Assembly: GCA_029718625.1 (NCBI GenBank) | Contig: CM056385.1 | Span: 25,240,895-25,304,894, forward strand | Direction of reading: 5' to 3' | Origin: Synaphobranchus kaupii | Lineage: Eukaryota; Chordata; Actinopteri; Anguilliformes; Synaphobranchidae | Length of the DNA: 64,000 nucleotides | Shown here: positions 25,601-38,200 of the stretch, in pieces | How the letters are laid out: the number at the start of each line of letters is the position of its first letter | How positions within the stretch are numbered: the first letter of the stretch is position 1 | Program-made: the position numbers and the translations under genes | Notes under the pieces: generated by a model | Told to the model about the DNA's origin: nothing | Databases searched by the model: none | Seen by the model: only the letters and a program-made list of their open reading frames with translations

Positions 25601-28202
25601 CAGAGGCCTGGTTAGAACAGGGGAGAGACCTGTTTTAATCAGAGGCATGGTTAGAAAAGGGGAGAGACCTGTTTTAATCAGAGGCATGGTTAGAACAGGG
25701 GAGAGACCTGTTTTAATCAGAGGCATGGTTAGAACAGGGGAGGGACCTGTTTTAATTAGAGGCATGGCTAGAACAGGTGAGGGACCTGTTTTAATCAGAG
25801 GCATGGTTAGAACAGGGGAGGGACCTGTTTTAATCAGAGGCATGGTTAGAAAAGGGGAGAGACCTGTTTTAATCAGAGGCATGGTTAGAACAGGGGAGAG
25901 ACCTGTTTTAATCAGAGGCATGGTTAGAACAGGGGAGGGACTTGTTTTAATTAGAGGCATGGTCAGAACAGGGGAGGGACCTGTTTTAATCAGAGGCCTG
26001 GTTAGAACAGGGGAGAGACCTGTTTTAATCAGAGGCATGGTCAGAACAGGGGAGGGACCTGTTTTAATCAGAGGCCTGGTTAGAACAGGGGAGAGACCTG
26101 TTTTAATCAGAGGCATGGTTAGAACAGGGGAGAGACCTGTTTTAATCAGAGGCATGGTTAGAACAGGGGAGAGACCTGTTTTAATCAGAGGCATGGTTAG
26201 AACAGGGGAGGGACCTGTTTTAATCAGAGGCATGGTTAGAACAGGGGAGGGACCTGTTTTAATCAGAGGCATGGTTAGAACAGGGGAGGGACCTGTTTTA
26301 ATCAGAGGCATGGTTAGAACAGGGGAGAGACCTGTTTTAATCAGAGGCATGGTTAGAACAGGGGAGAGACCTGTTTTAATCAGAGGCATGGTTAGAACAG
26401 GGGAGGGACCTGTTTTAATCAGAGGCATGGTTAGAACAGGGGAGGGACCTGTTTTAATCAGAGGCATGGCTAGAACAGGGGAGAGACCTGTTTTAATCAG
26501 AGGCATGGTTAGAACAGGGGAGGGACCTGTTTTAATCAGAGGCATGGTTAGAACAGGGGAGGGACCTGTTTTAATCAGAGGCATGGTTAGAACAGGGGAG
26601 GGACCTGTTTTAATCAGAGGCATGGTTAGAACAGGGGAGGGACCTGTTTTAATCGGAGGCATGGTTAGAACAGGGGAGAGACCTGATTTAATCAGAGGCA
26701 TGGTTAGAACAGGGGAGGGACCTGTTTTAATCAGAGGCATGGTTCGAACAGGGGAGAGACCTGTTTTAATCAGAGGCATGGTTCGAACAGGGGAGATACC
26801 TGTTTTAATCAGAGGCATGGTTAGAACAGGGGAGGGACCTGTTTTAATCAGAGGCCTGGTTAGAACAGGGGAGAGACCTGTTTTAATCAGAGGCATGGTT
26901 AGAACAGGGGAGGGACCTGTTTTAATCAAAGGCATGGTTAGAACAGGGGAGGGACCTGTTTTAATCAGAGGCATGGTTAGAACAGGGGAGGGACCTGTTT
27001 TAATCAGAGGCATGGTTAGAACAGGGGAGGGTCCTGTTTTAATCAGAGGCATGGTTAGAACAGGGGAGGGACCTGTTTTAATCAGAGGCATGGTTACAAC
27101 AGGGGAGGGACCTGTTTTAATCAGAGGCATGGTTACAACAGGGGAGGGACCTGTTTTAATCAGAGGCATGGTTAGAACAGGGGAGGGACCTGTTTTAATC
27201 AGAGGCATGGTTAGAATAGGGGAGATACCTGTTTTAATCAGAGGCATGGTTAGAACAGGGGAGGGACCTGTTTTAATCATAGGCCTGGTTAGAACAGGGG
27301 AGAGACCTGTTTTAATCAAAGGCATGGTTAGAACAGGGGAGAGACCTGTTTTAATCAGAGACCTGGTTAGAACAGGGGAGATGCCTGTTTTAATCAGAGG
27401 CATGGTTAGAACAGGGGAGGGACCTCTTTTAATCAGAGGCATGGTTAGAACAGGGGAGAGACCTGTTTTAATCAGAGGCATGGTTAGAACAGGGGAGGGA
27501 CCTGTTTTAATCAGAGGCATGGTTAGAACAGGGGAGAGACCTGTTTTAATCAGAGGCATGGTTAGAACAGGGGAGGGACCTGTTTTAATTAGAGGCATGG
27601 TTAGAACAGGGGAGGGACCTGTTTTAATTAGAGGCATGGTTAGAACAGGGGAGGGACCTGTTTTAATCAGAGGCATGGCTAGAACAGGAGAGGGACCTGT
27701 TTTAATCAGAGGCATGGTTAGAACAGGGGAGAGACCTGTTTTAATCAGTGCCATGGTTAGAACAGGGGAGAGACCTGTTTTAATCAGAGGCATGGTTAGA
27801 ACAGGGGAGAGACCTGTTTTAATCAGAGGCATGGTTAGAACAGGGGAGGGACCTGTTTTAATCAGAGGCATGGTTCGAACAGGGGAGGGACCTGTTTTAA
27901 TCAAAGGCATGGTTAGAACAGGGGAGGGACCTGTTTTAATCCTAGGCATGGTTAGAACAGGGGAGGGACCTGTTTTAATCAGAGGCATGGTTAGAACAGG
28001 GGAGGGACCTGTTTTAATCAGAGGCATGGTTAGAACAGGGGAGAGACCTGTTTTAATCAGAGGCCTGGTTAGAACAGGGGAGGGACCTGTTTTAATCAGA
28101 GGCATGGTTCGAACAGGGGAGGGACCTGTTTTAATCAGAGGCATGGTTAGAACAGGGGAGGGACCTGTTTTAATCAGAGGCATGGCTAGAACAGGGGAGT
28201 GA
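19648..28202. repeat. Large block duplication, offset 5,770-5,809 bp
   Basis: The segment 19648-22393 recurs at 25418-28202. The offset is 5,770 bp at the left and 5,809 bp at the right, exactly one 39-bp unit more, because the second copy has an added GAGAG-type unit near 25880-25920. Variant order agrees over some 70 units, including GATGCCTG, CATAGGCCTGG and TCCTAGGC units. Confidence 0.85.
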
Positions 28203-28299
28203 CCTGTTTTAATCAGAGGCATGGTTAGAACAGGGGAGGGACCTGTTTTAATCAGAGGCATGGTTAGAACAGGGGAGGGACCTGTTTTAATCAGAGGCA

Positions 28300-31200
28300 T
28301 GGTTAGAACAGGGGAGGGACCTGTTTTAATCAGAGGCATGGTTAGAACAGGGGAGGGACCTGTTTTAATCGGAGGCATGGTTAGAACAGGGGAGGGACCT
28401 GTTTTAATCAGAGGCATGGTTACAACAGGGGAGGGACCTGTTTTAATCGGAGGCATGGTTAGAACAGGGGAGGGTCCTGTTTTAATCAGAGGCATGGTTA
28501 GAACAGGGGAGGGACCTGTTTTAATCAGAGGCATGGTTAGAACAGGGGAGGGACCTGTTTTAATCAGAGGCATGGTTAGAACAGGGGAGGGACCTGTTTT
28601 AATCAGAGGCATGGCTAGAACAGGGGAGTGACCTGTTTTAATCAGAGGCATGGTTAGAACAGGGGAGGGACCTGTTTTAATCAGAGGCATGGTTAGAACA
28701 GGGGAGGGACCTGTTTTAATCAGAAGCATGGTTAGAACAGGGGAGGGACCTGTTTTAATCAGAGGCATGGTTAGAACAGGGGAGGGACCTGTTTTAATCG
28801 GAGGCATGGTTAGAACAGGGGAGGGTCCTGTTTTAATCAGAGGCATGGTTAGAACAGGGGAGGGACCTGTTTTAATCAGAGGCATGGTTAGAACAGGGGA
28901 GAGACCTGTTTTAATCGGAGGCATGGTTAGAACAGGGGAGGGACCTGTTTTAATCAGAGGCATGGTTCGAACAGGGGAGGGACCTGTTTTAATCAAAGGC
29001 ATGGTTAGAACAGGGGAGGGACCTGTTTTAATCAGAGGCATGGTTAGAACAGGGGAGGGACCTCTTTTAATCAGAGGCATGGTTAGAACAGGGGAGAGAC
29101 CTGTTTTAATCAGAGGCATGGTTAGAACAGGGGAGGGACCTGTTTTAATCAGAGGCATGGTTAGAACAGGGGAGGGACCTGTTTTAATTAGAGGCATGGT
29201 TAGAACAGGGGAGGGACCTGTTTTAATTAGAGGCATGGTTAGAACAGGGGAGGGACCTGTTTTAATCAGAGGCATGGCTAGAACAGGGGAGGGACCTGTT
29301 TTAATCAGAGGCATGGTTAGAACAGAGGAGATACCTGTTTTAATCAGAGCCATGGTTAGAACAGGGGAGGGACCTGTTTTAATCAGAGGCATGGTTCGAA
29401 CAGGGGAGGGACCTGTTTTAATCAAAGGCATGGTTAGAACAGGGGAGGGACCTGTTTTAATCAGAGGCATGGTTAGAACAGGGGAGGGACCTGTTTTAAT
29501 CAGAGGCATGGTTAGAACAGGGGAGGGACCTGTTTTAATCAGAGGCATGGTTAGAACAGGGGAGGGACCTGTTTTAATCGGAGGCATGGTTAGAACAGGG
29601 GAGGGTCCTGTTTTAATCAGAGGCATGGTTAGAACAGGGGAGGGACCTGTTTTAATCAGAGGCATGGTTAGAACAGGGGAGGGACCTGTTTTAATCAGAG
29701 GCATGGTTAGAACAGGGGAGGGACCTGTTTTAATCAGAGGCATGGCTAGAACAGGGGAGTGACCTGTTTTAATCAGAGGCATGGTTAGAACAGGGGAGGG
29801 ACCTGTTTTAATCAGAGGCATGGTTAGAACAGGGGAGGGACCTGTTTTAATCAGAGGCATGGTTAGAACAGGGGAGGGACCTGTTTTAATCAGAGGCATG
29901 GCTAGAACAGGGGAGTGACCTGTTTTAATCAGAGGCATGGTTAGAACAGGGGAGGGACCTGTTTTAATCAGAGGCATGGTTAGAACAGGGGAGGGACCTG
30001 TTTTAATCAGAGGCATGGTTCGAACAGGGGAGGGACCTGTTTTAATCAAAGGCATGGTTAGAACAGGGGAGGGACCTGTTTTAATCAGAGGCATGGTTAG
30101 AACAGGGGAGGGACCTCTTTTAATCAGAGGCATGGTTAGAACAGGGGAGGGACCTGTTTTAATCAGAGGCATGGTTAGAACAGGGGAGGGACCTGTTTTA
30201 ATCAGAGGCATGGTTAGAACAGGGGAGAGACCTGTTTTAATCAGAGGCATGGTTAGAACAGGGGAGGGACCTGTTTTAATTAGAGGCATGGTTAGAACAG
30301 GGGATGGACCTGTTTTAATCAGAGGCATGGTTCGAACAGGGGAGGGACCTGTTTTAATCAAAGGCATGGTTAGAACAGGGGAGGGACCTGTTTTAATCAG
30401 AGGCATGGTTAGAACAGGGGAGGGACCTCTTTTAATCAGAGGCATGGTTAGAACAGGGGAGAGACCTGTTTTAATCAGAGGCATGGTTAGAACAGGGGAG
30501 GGACCTGTTTTAATCAGAGGCATGGTTAGAACAGGGGAGGGACCTGTTTTAATTAGAGGCATGGTTAGAACAGGGGAGGGACCTGTTTTAATTAGAGGCA
30601 TGGTTAGAACAGGGGAGGGACCTGTTTTAATCAGAGGCATGGCTAGAACAGGGGAGGGACCTGTTTTAATCAGAGGCATGGTTAGAACAGAGGAGAGACC
30701 TGTTTTAATCAGAGCCATGGTTAGAACAGGGGAGGGACCTGTTTTAATCAGAGGCATGGTTCGAACAGGGGAGGGACCTGTTTTAATCAAAGGCATGGTT
30801 AGAACAGGGGAGGGACCTGTTTTAATCAGAGGCATGGTTAGAACAGGGGAGGGACCTCTTTTAATCAGAGGCATGGTTAGAACAGGGGAGAGACCTGTTT
30901 TAATCAGAGGCATGGTTAGAACAGGGGAGGGACCTGTTTTAATCAGAGGCAGGGTTAGAACAGGGGAGAGACCTGTTTTAATCAGAGGCATGGTTAGAAC
31001 AGGGGAGGGACCTGTTTTAATTAGAGGCATGGTTAGAACAGGGGAGGGACCTGTTTTAATCAGAGGCATGGTTAGAACAGGGGAGGGACCTGTTTTAATC
31101 AGAGGCATGGTTAGAACAGGGGAGGGACCTGTTTTAATCAGAGGCATGGTTAGAACAGGGGAGGGACCTGTTTTAATCGGAGGCATGGTTAGAACAGGGG

Positions 31201-34200
31201 AGGGTCCTGTTTTAATCAGAGGCATGGTTAGAACAGGGGAGGGACCTGTTTTAATCAGAGGCATGGTTAGAACAGGGGAGGGACCTGTTTTAATCAGAGG
31301 CATGGTTAGAACAGGGGAGGGACCTGTTTTAATCAGAGGCATGGCTAGAACAGGGGAGTGACCTGTTTTAATCAGAGGCATGGTTAGAACAGGGGAGGGA
31401 CCTGTTTTAATCAGAGGCATGGTTAGAACAGGGGAGGGACCTGTTTTAATCAGAGGCATGGTTAGAACAGGGGAGGGACCTGTTTTAATCAGAGGCATGG
31501 CTAGAACAGGGGAGTGACCTGTTTTAATCAGAGGCATGGTTAGAACAGGGGAGGGACCTGTTTTAATCAGAGGCATGGTTAGAACAGGGGAGGGACCTGT
31601 TTTAATCAGAGGCATGGTTCGAACAGGGGAGGGACCTGTTTTAATCAAAGGCATGGTTAGAACAGGGGAGGGACCTGTTTTAATCAGAGGCATGGTTAGA
31701 ACAGGGGAGGGACCTCTTTTAATCAGAGGCATGGTTAGAACAGGGGAGGGACCTGTTTTAATCAGAGGCATGGTTAGAACAGGGGAGGGACCTGTTTTAA
31801 TCAGAGGCATGGTTAGAACAGGGGAGAGACCTGTTTTAATCAGAGGCATGGTTAGAACAGGGGAGGGACCTGTTTTAATTAGAGGCATGGTTAGAACAGG
31901 GGAGGGACCTGTTTTAATTAGAGGCATGGTTAGAACAGGGGAGGGACCTGTTTTAATCAGAGGCATGGCTAGAACAGGGGAGGGACCTGTTTTAATCAGA
32001 GGCATGGTTAGAACAGAGGAGAGACCTGTTTTAATCAGAGGCATGGTTCGAACAGGGGAGGGACCTGTTTTAATCAGAGGCATGGTTAGAACAGGGGAGG
32101 GACCTGTTTTAATCAGAGGCATGGTTAGAACAGGGGAGGGACCTGTTTTAATCAGAGGCATGGCTAGAACAGGGGAGTGACCTGTTTTAATCAGAGGCAT
32201 GGTTAGAACAGGGGAGGGACCTGTTTTAATCAGAGGCATGGTTAGAACAGGGGAGGGACCTGTTTTAATCGGAGGCATGGTTAGAACAGGGGAGGGACCT
32301 GTTTTAATCAGAGGCATGGTTACAACAGGGGAGGGACCTGTTTTAATCGGAGGCATGGTTAGAACAGGGGAGAGACCTGTTTTAATCAGAGGCATGGTTA
32401 GAACAGGGGAGGGACCTGTTTTAATTAGAGGCATGGTTAGAACAGGGGAGGGACCTGTTTTAATTAGAGGCATGGTTAGAACAGGGGAGGGACCTGTTTT
32501 AATCAGAGGCATGGCTAGAACAGGGGAGGGACCTGTTTTAATCAGAGGCATGGTTAGAACAGAGGAGAGACCTGTTTTAATCAGAGCCATGGTTAGAACA
32601 GGGGAGGGACCTGTTTTAATCAGAGGCATGGTTCGAACAGGGGAGGGACCTGTTTTAATCAAAGGCATGGTTAGAACAGGGGAGGGACCTGTTTTAATCA
32701 GAGGCATGGTTAGAACAGGGGAGGGACCTGTTTTAATCAGAGGCATGGTTAGAACAGGGGAGAGACCTGTTTTAATCAGAGGCATGGTTAGAACAGGGGA
32801 GGGACCTGTTTTAATCAGAGGCAGGGTTAGAACAGGGGAGAGACCTGTTTTAATCAGAGGCATGGTTAGAACAGGGGAGGGACCTGTTTTAATCAGAGGC
32901 ATGGTTAGAACAGGGGAGGGACCTGTTTTAATCGGAGGCATGGTTAGAACAGGGGAGGGACCTGTTTTAATTAGAGGCATGGTTAGAACAGGGGAGGGAC
33001 CTGTTTTAATCAGAGGCATGGTTAGAACAGGGGAGGGACCTGTTTTAATCGGAGGCATGGTTAGAACAGAGGAGAGACCTGTTTTAATCAGAGCCATGGT
33101 TAGAACAGGGGAGGGTCCTGTTTTAATCAGAGGCATGGTTAGAACAGGGGAGGGACCTGTTTTAATCAGAGGCATGGTTAGAACAGGGGAGGGACCTGTT
33201 TTAATCAGAGGCATGGTTAGAACAGGGGAGGGACCTGTTTTAATCAGAGGCAGGGCTAGAACAGGGGAGTGACCTGTTTTAATCAGAGGCATGGTTAGAA
33301 CAGGGGAGGGACCTGTTTTAATCAGAGGCATGGTTAGAACAGGGGAGGGACCTGTTTTAATCAGAGGCATGGTTAGAACAGGGGAGGGACCTGTTTTAAT
33401 CAGAGGCATGGCTAGAACAGGGGAGTGACCTGTTTTAATCAGAGGCATGGTTAGAACAGGGGAGGGACCTGTTTTAATCAGAGGCATGGTTAGAACAGGG
33501 GAGGGACCTGTTTTAATCAGAGGCATGGTTCGAACAGGGGAGGGACCTGTTTTAATCAAAGGCATGGTTAGAACAGGGGAGGGACCTGTTTTAATCAGAG
33601 GCATGGTTAGAACAGGGGAGGGACCTCTTTTAATCAGAGGCATGGTTAGAACAGGGGAGGGACCTGTTTTAATCAGAGGCATGGTTAGAACAGGGGAGGG
33701 ACCTGTTTTAATCAGAGGCATGGTTAGAACAGGGGAGAGACCTGTTTTAATCAGAGGCATGGTTAGAACAGGGGAGGGACCTGTTTTAATTAGAGGCATG
33801 GTTAGAACAGGGGAGGGACCTGTTTTAATTAGAGGCATGGTTAGAACAGGGGAGGGACCTGTTTTAATCAGAGGCATGGCTAGAACAGGGGAGGGACTTG
33901 TTTTAATCAGAGGCATGGTTAGAACAGAGGAGAGACCTGTTTTAATCAGAGGCATGGTTCGAACAGGGGAGGGACCTGTTTTAATCAGAGGCATGGTTAG
34001 AACAGGGGAGGGACCTGTTTTAATCAGAGGCATGGTTAGAACAGGGGAGGGACCTGTTTTAATCAGAGGCATGGCTAGAACAGGGGAGTGACCTGTTTTA
34101 ATCAGAGGCATGGTTAGAACAGGGGAGGGACCTGTTTTAATCAGAGGCATGGTTAGAACAGGGGAGGGACCTGTTTTAATCGGAGGCATGGTTAGAACAG

Positions 34201-35281
34201 GGGAGGGACCTGTTTTAATCAGAGGCATGGTTACAACAGGGGAGGGACCTGTTTTAATCGGAGGCATGGTTAGAACAGGGGAGGGTCCTGTTTTAATCAG
34301 AGGCATGGTTAGAACAGGGGAGGGACCTGTTTTAATCAGAGGCATGGTTAGAACAGGGGAGGGACCTGTTTTAATCAGAGGCATGGTTAGAACAGGGGAG
34401 GGACCTGTTTTAATCAGAGGCATGGCTAGAACAGGGGAGTGACCTGTTTTAATCAGAGGCATGGTTAGAACAGGGGAGGGACCTGTTTTAATCAGAGGCA
34501 TGGTTAGAACAGGGGAGGGACCTGTTTTAATCAGAAGCATGGTTAGAACAGGGGAGGGACCTGTTTTAATCAGAGGCATGGTTAGAACAGGGGAGGGACC
34601 TGTTTTAATCGGAGGCATGGTTAGAACAGGGGAGGGTCCTGTTTTAATCAGAGGCATGGTTAGAACAGGGGAGGGACCTGTTTTAATCAGAGGCATGGTT
34701 AGAACAGGGGAGAGACCTGTTTTAATCGGAGGCATGGTTAGAACAGGGGAGGGACCTGTTTTAATCAGAGGCATGGTTCGAACAGGGGAGGGACCTGTTT
34801 TAATCAAAGGCATGGTTAGAACAGGGGAGGGACCTGTTTTAATCAGAGGCATGGTTAGAACAGGGGAGGGACCTCTTTTAATCAGAGGCATGGTTAGAAC
34901 AGGGGAGAGACCTGTTTTAATCAGAGGCATGGTTAGAACAGGGGAGGGACCTGTTTTAATCAGAGGCATGGTTAGAACAGGGGAGGGACCTGTTTTAATT
35001 AGAGGCATGGTTAGAACAGGGGAGGGACCTGTTTTAATTAGAGGCATGGTTAGAACAGGGGAGGGACCTGTTTTAATCAGAGGCATGGCTAGAACAGGGG
35101 AGGGACCTGTTTTAATCAGAGGCATGGTTAGAACAGAGGAGAGACCTGTTTTAATCAGAGCCATGGTTAGAACAGGGGAGGGACCTGTTTTAATCAGAGG
35201 CATGGTTCGAACAGGGGAGGGACCTGTTTTAATCAAAGGCATGGTTAGAACAGGGGAGGGACCTGTTTTAATCAGAGGCAT
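28300..35281. repeat. Block copies offset 5,811 bp, with inner 1.6-2.5 kb steps
   Basis: About 28300-29470 and 34111-35281 match unit by unit (offset 149 units), including the AATCAGAAGCATGG unit and the CAGAGGAGA unit. Within this stretch a start-of-block pattern after a pair of TGA units 156 bp apart recurs at 29937, 31536, 33447 and 35982, with spacings of 41, 49 and 65 units. The interior is therefore a hierarchy of repeats, not a single fixed higher-order unit. Confidence 0.75.
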
Positions 35282-38200
35282 GGTTAGAACAGGGGAGGGA
35301 CCTCTTTTAATCAGAGGCATGGTTAGAACAGGGGAGAGACCTGTTTTAATCAGAGGCATGGTTAGAACAGGGGAGGGACCTGTTTTAATCAGAGGCATGG
35401 TTAGAACAGGGGAGAGACCTGTTTTAATCAGAGGCATGGTTAGAACAGGGGAGGGACCTGTTTTAATTAGAGGCATGGTTAGAACAGGGGAGGGACCTGT
35501 TTTAATCAGAGGCATGGTTAGAACAGGGGAGGGACCTGTTTTAATCAGAGGCATGGTTAGAACAGGGGAGGGACCTGTTTTAATCAGAGGCATGGTTAGA
35601 ACAGGGGAGGGACCTGTTTTAATCGGAGGCATGGTTAGAACAGGGGAGGGTCCTGTTTTAATCAGAGGCATGGTTAGAACAGGGGAGGGACCTGTTTTAA
35701 TCAGAGGCATGGTTAGAACAGGGGAGGGACCTGTTTTAATCAGAGACATGGTTAGAACAGGGGAGGGACCTGTTTTAATCAGAGGCATGGCTAGAACAGG
35801 GGAGTGACCTGTTTTAATCAGAGGCATGGTTAGAACAGGGGAGGGACCTGTTTTAATCAGAGGCATGGTTAGAACAGGGGAGGGACCTGTTTTAATCAGA
35901 GGCATGGTTAGAACAGGGGAGGGACCTGTTTTAATCAGAGGCATGGCTAGAACAGGGGAGTGACCTGTTTTAATCAGAGGCATGGTTAGAACAGGGGAGG
36001 GACCTGTTTTAATCAGAGGCATGGTTAGAACAGGGGAGGGACCTGTTTTAATCAGAGGCATGGTTCGAACAGGGGAGGGACCTGTTTTAATCAAAGGCAT
36101 GGTTAGAACAGGGGAGGGACCTGTTTTAATCAGAGGCATGGTTAGAACAGGGGAGGGACCTCTTTTAATCAGAGGCATGGTTAGAACAGGGGAGGGACCT
36201 GTTTTAATCAGAGGCATGGTTAGAACAGGGGAGGGACCTGTTTTAATCAGAGGCATGGTTAGAACAGGGGAGAGACCTGTTTTAATCAGAGGCATGGTTA
36301 GAACAGGGGAGGGACCTGTTTTAATTAGAGGCATGGTTAGAACAGGGGAGGGACCTGTTTTAATTAGAGGCATGGTTAGAACAGGGGAGGGACCTGTTTT
36401 AATCAGAGGCATGGCTAGAACAGGGGAGGGACCTGTTTTAATCAGAGGCATGGTTAGAACAGAGGAGAGACCTGTTTTAATCAGAGCCATGGTTAGAACA
36501 GGGGAGGGACCTGTTTTAATCAGAGGCATGGTTCGAACAGGGGAGGGACCTGTTTTAATCAAAGGCATGGTTAGAACAGGGGAGGGACCTGTTTTAATCA
36601 GAGGCATGGTTAGAACAGGGGAGGGACCTCTTTTAATCAGAGGCATGGTTAGAACAGGGGAGATACCTGTTTTAATCAGAGGCATGGTTAGAACAGGGGA
36701 GGGACCTGTTTTAATCAGAGGCATGGTTAGAACAGGGGAGAGACCTGTTTTAATCAGAGGCATGGTTAGAACAGGGGAGGGACCTGTTTTAATTAGAGGC
36801 ATGGTTAGAACAGGGGAGGGACCTGTTTTAATCAGAGGCATGGTTAGAACAGGGGAGGGACCTGTTTTAATCAGAGGCATGGTTAGAACAGGGGAGGGAC
36901 CTGTTTTAATCAGAGGCATGGTTAGAACAGGGGAGGGACCTGTTTTAATCGGAGGCATGGTTAGAACAGGGGAGGGTCCTGTTTTAATCAGAGGCATGGT
37001 TAGAACAGGGGAGAGACCTGTTTTAATCAGAGGCATGGTTAGAACCGGGGAGGGACCTGTTTTAATCAGAGGCATGGTTAGAACAGGGGAGGGACCTGTT
37101 TTAATCAGAGGCATGGTTAGAACAGGGGAGGGACCTGTTTTAATCAGAGGCATGGTTAGAACAGGGGAGGGACCTCTTTTAATCAGAGGCATGGTTAGAA
37201 CAGGGGAGAGACCTGTTTTAATCGGAGGCATGGTTAGAACAGGGGAGGGACCTGTTTTAATCAGAGGCATGGTTCGAACAGGGGAGGGACCTGTTTTAAT
37301 CAAAGGCATGGTTAGAACAGGGGAGGGACCTGTTTTAATCAGAGGCATGGTTAGAACAGGGGAGGGACCTCTTTTAATCAGAGGCATGGTTAGAACAGGG
37401 GAGAGACCTGTTTTAATCAGAGGCATGGTTAGAACAGGGGAGGGACCTGTTTTAATCAGAGGCATGGTTAGAACAGGGGAGGGACCTGTTTTAATCAGAG
37501 GCATGGTTAGAACAGGGGAGGGACCTGTTTTAATCAGAGGCATGGTTAGAACAGGGGAGGGACCTGTTTTAATCGGAGGCATGGTTAGAACAGGGGAGGG
37601 ACCTGTTTTAATCAGAGGCATGGCTAGAACAGGGGAGGGACCTGTTTTAATCAGAGGCATGGTTAGAACAGAGGAGAGACCTGTTTTAATCAGAGCCATG
37701 GTTAGAACAGGGGAGAGACCTGTTTTAATCAGAGGCATGGTTAGAACAGGGGAGAGACCTGTTTTAATCAGAGGCATGGTTAGAACAGGGGAGGGACCTG
37801 TTTTAATCAGAGGCATGGTTCGAACAGGGGAGGGACCTGTTTTAATCAAAGGCATGGTTAGAACAGGGGAGGGACCTGTTTTAATCCGAGGCATGGTTAG
37901 AACAGGGGAGGGACCTGTTTTAATCAGAGGCATGGTTAGAACAGGGGAGGGACCTGTTTTAATCAGAGGCATGGTTAGAACAGGGGAGAGACCTGTTTTA
38001 ATCAGAGGCATGGTTAGAACAGGGGAGGGACCTGTTTTAATCAGAGGCATGGTTCGAACAGGGGAGGGACCTGTTTTAATCAGAGGCATGGTTAGAACAG
38101 GGGAGGGACCTGTTTTAATCAGAGGCATGGTTAGAACAGGGGAGGGACCTGTTTTAATCAAAGGCATGGTTAGAACAGGGGAGGGACCTGTTTTAATCCG

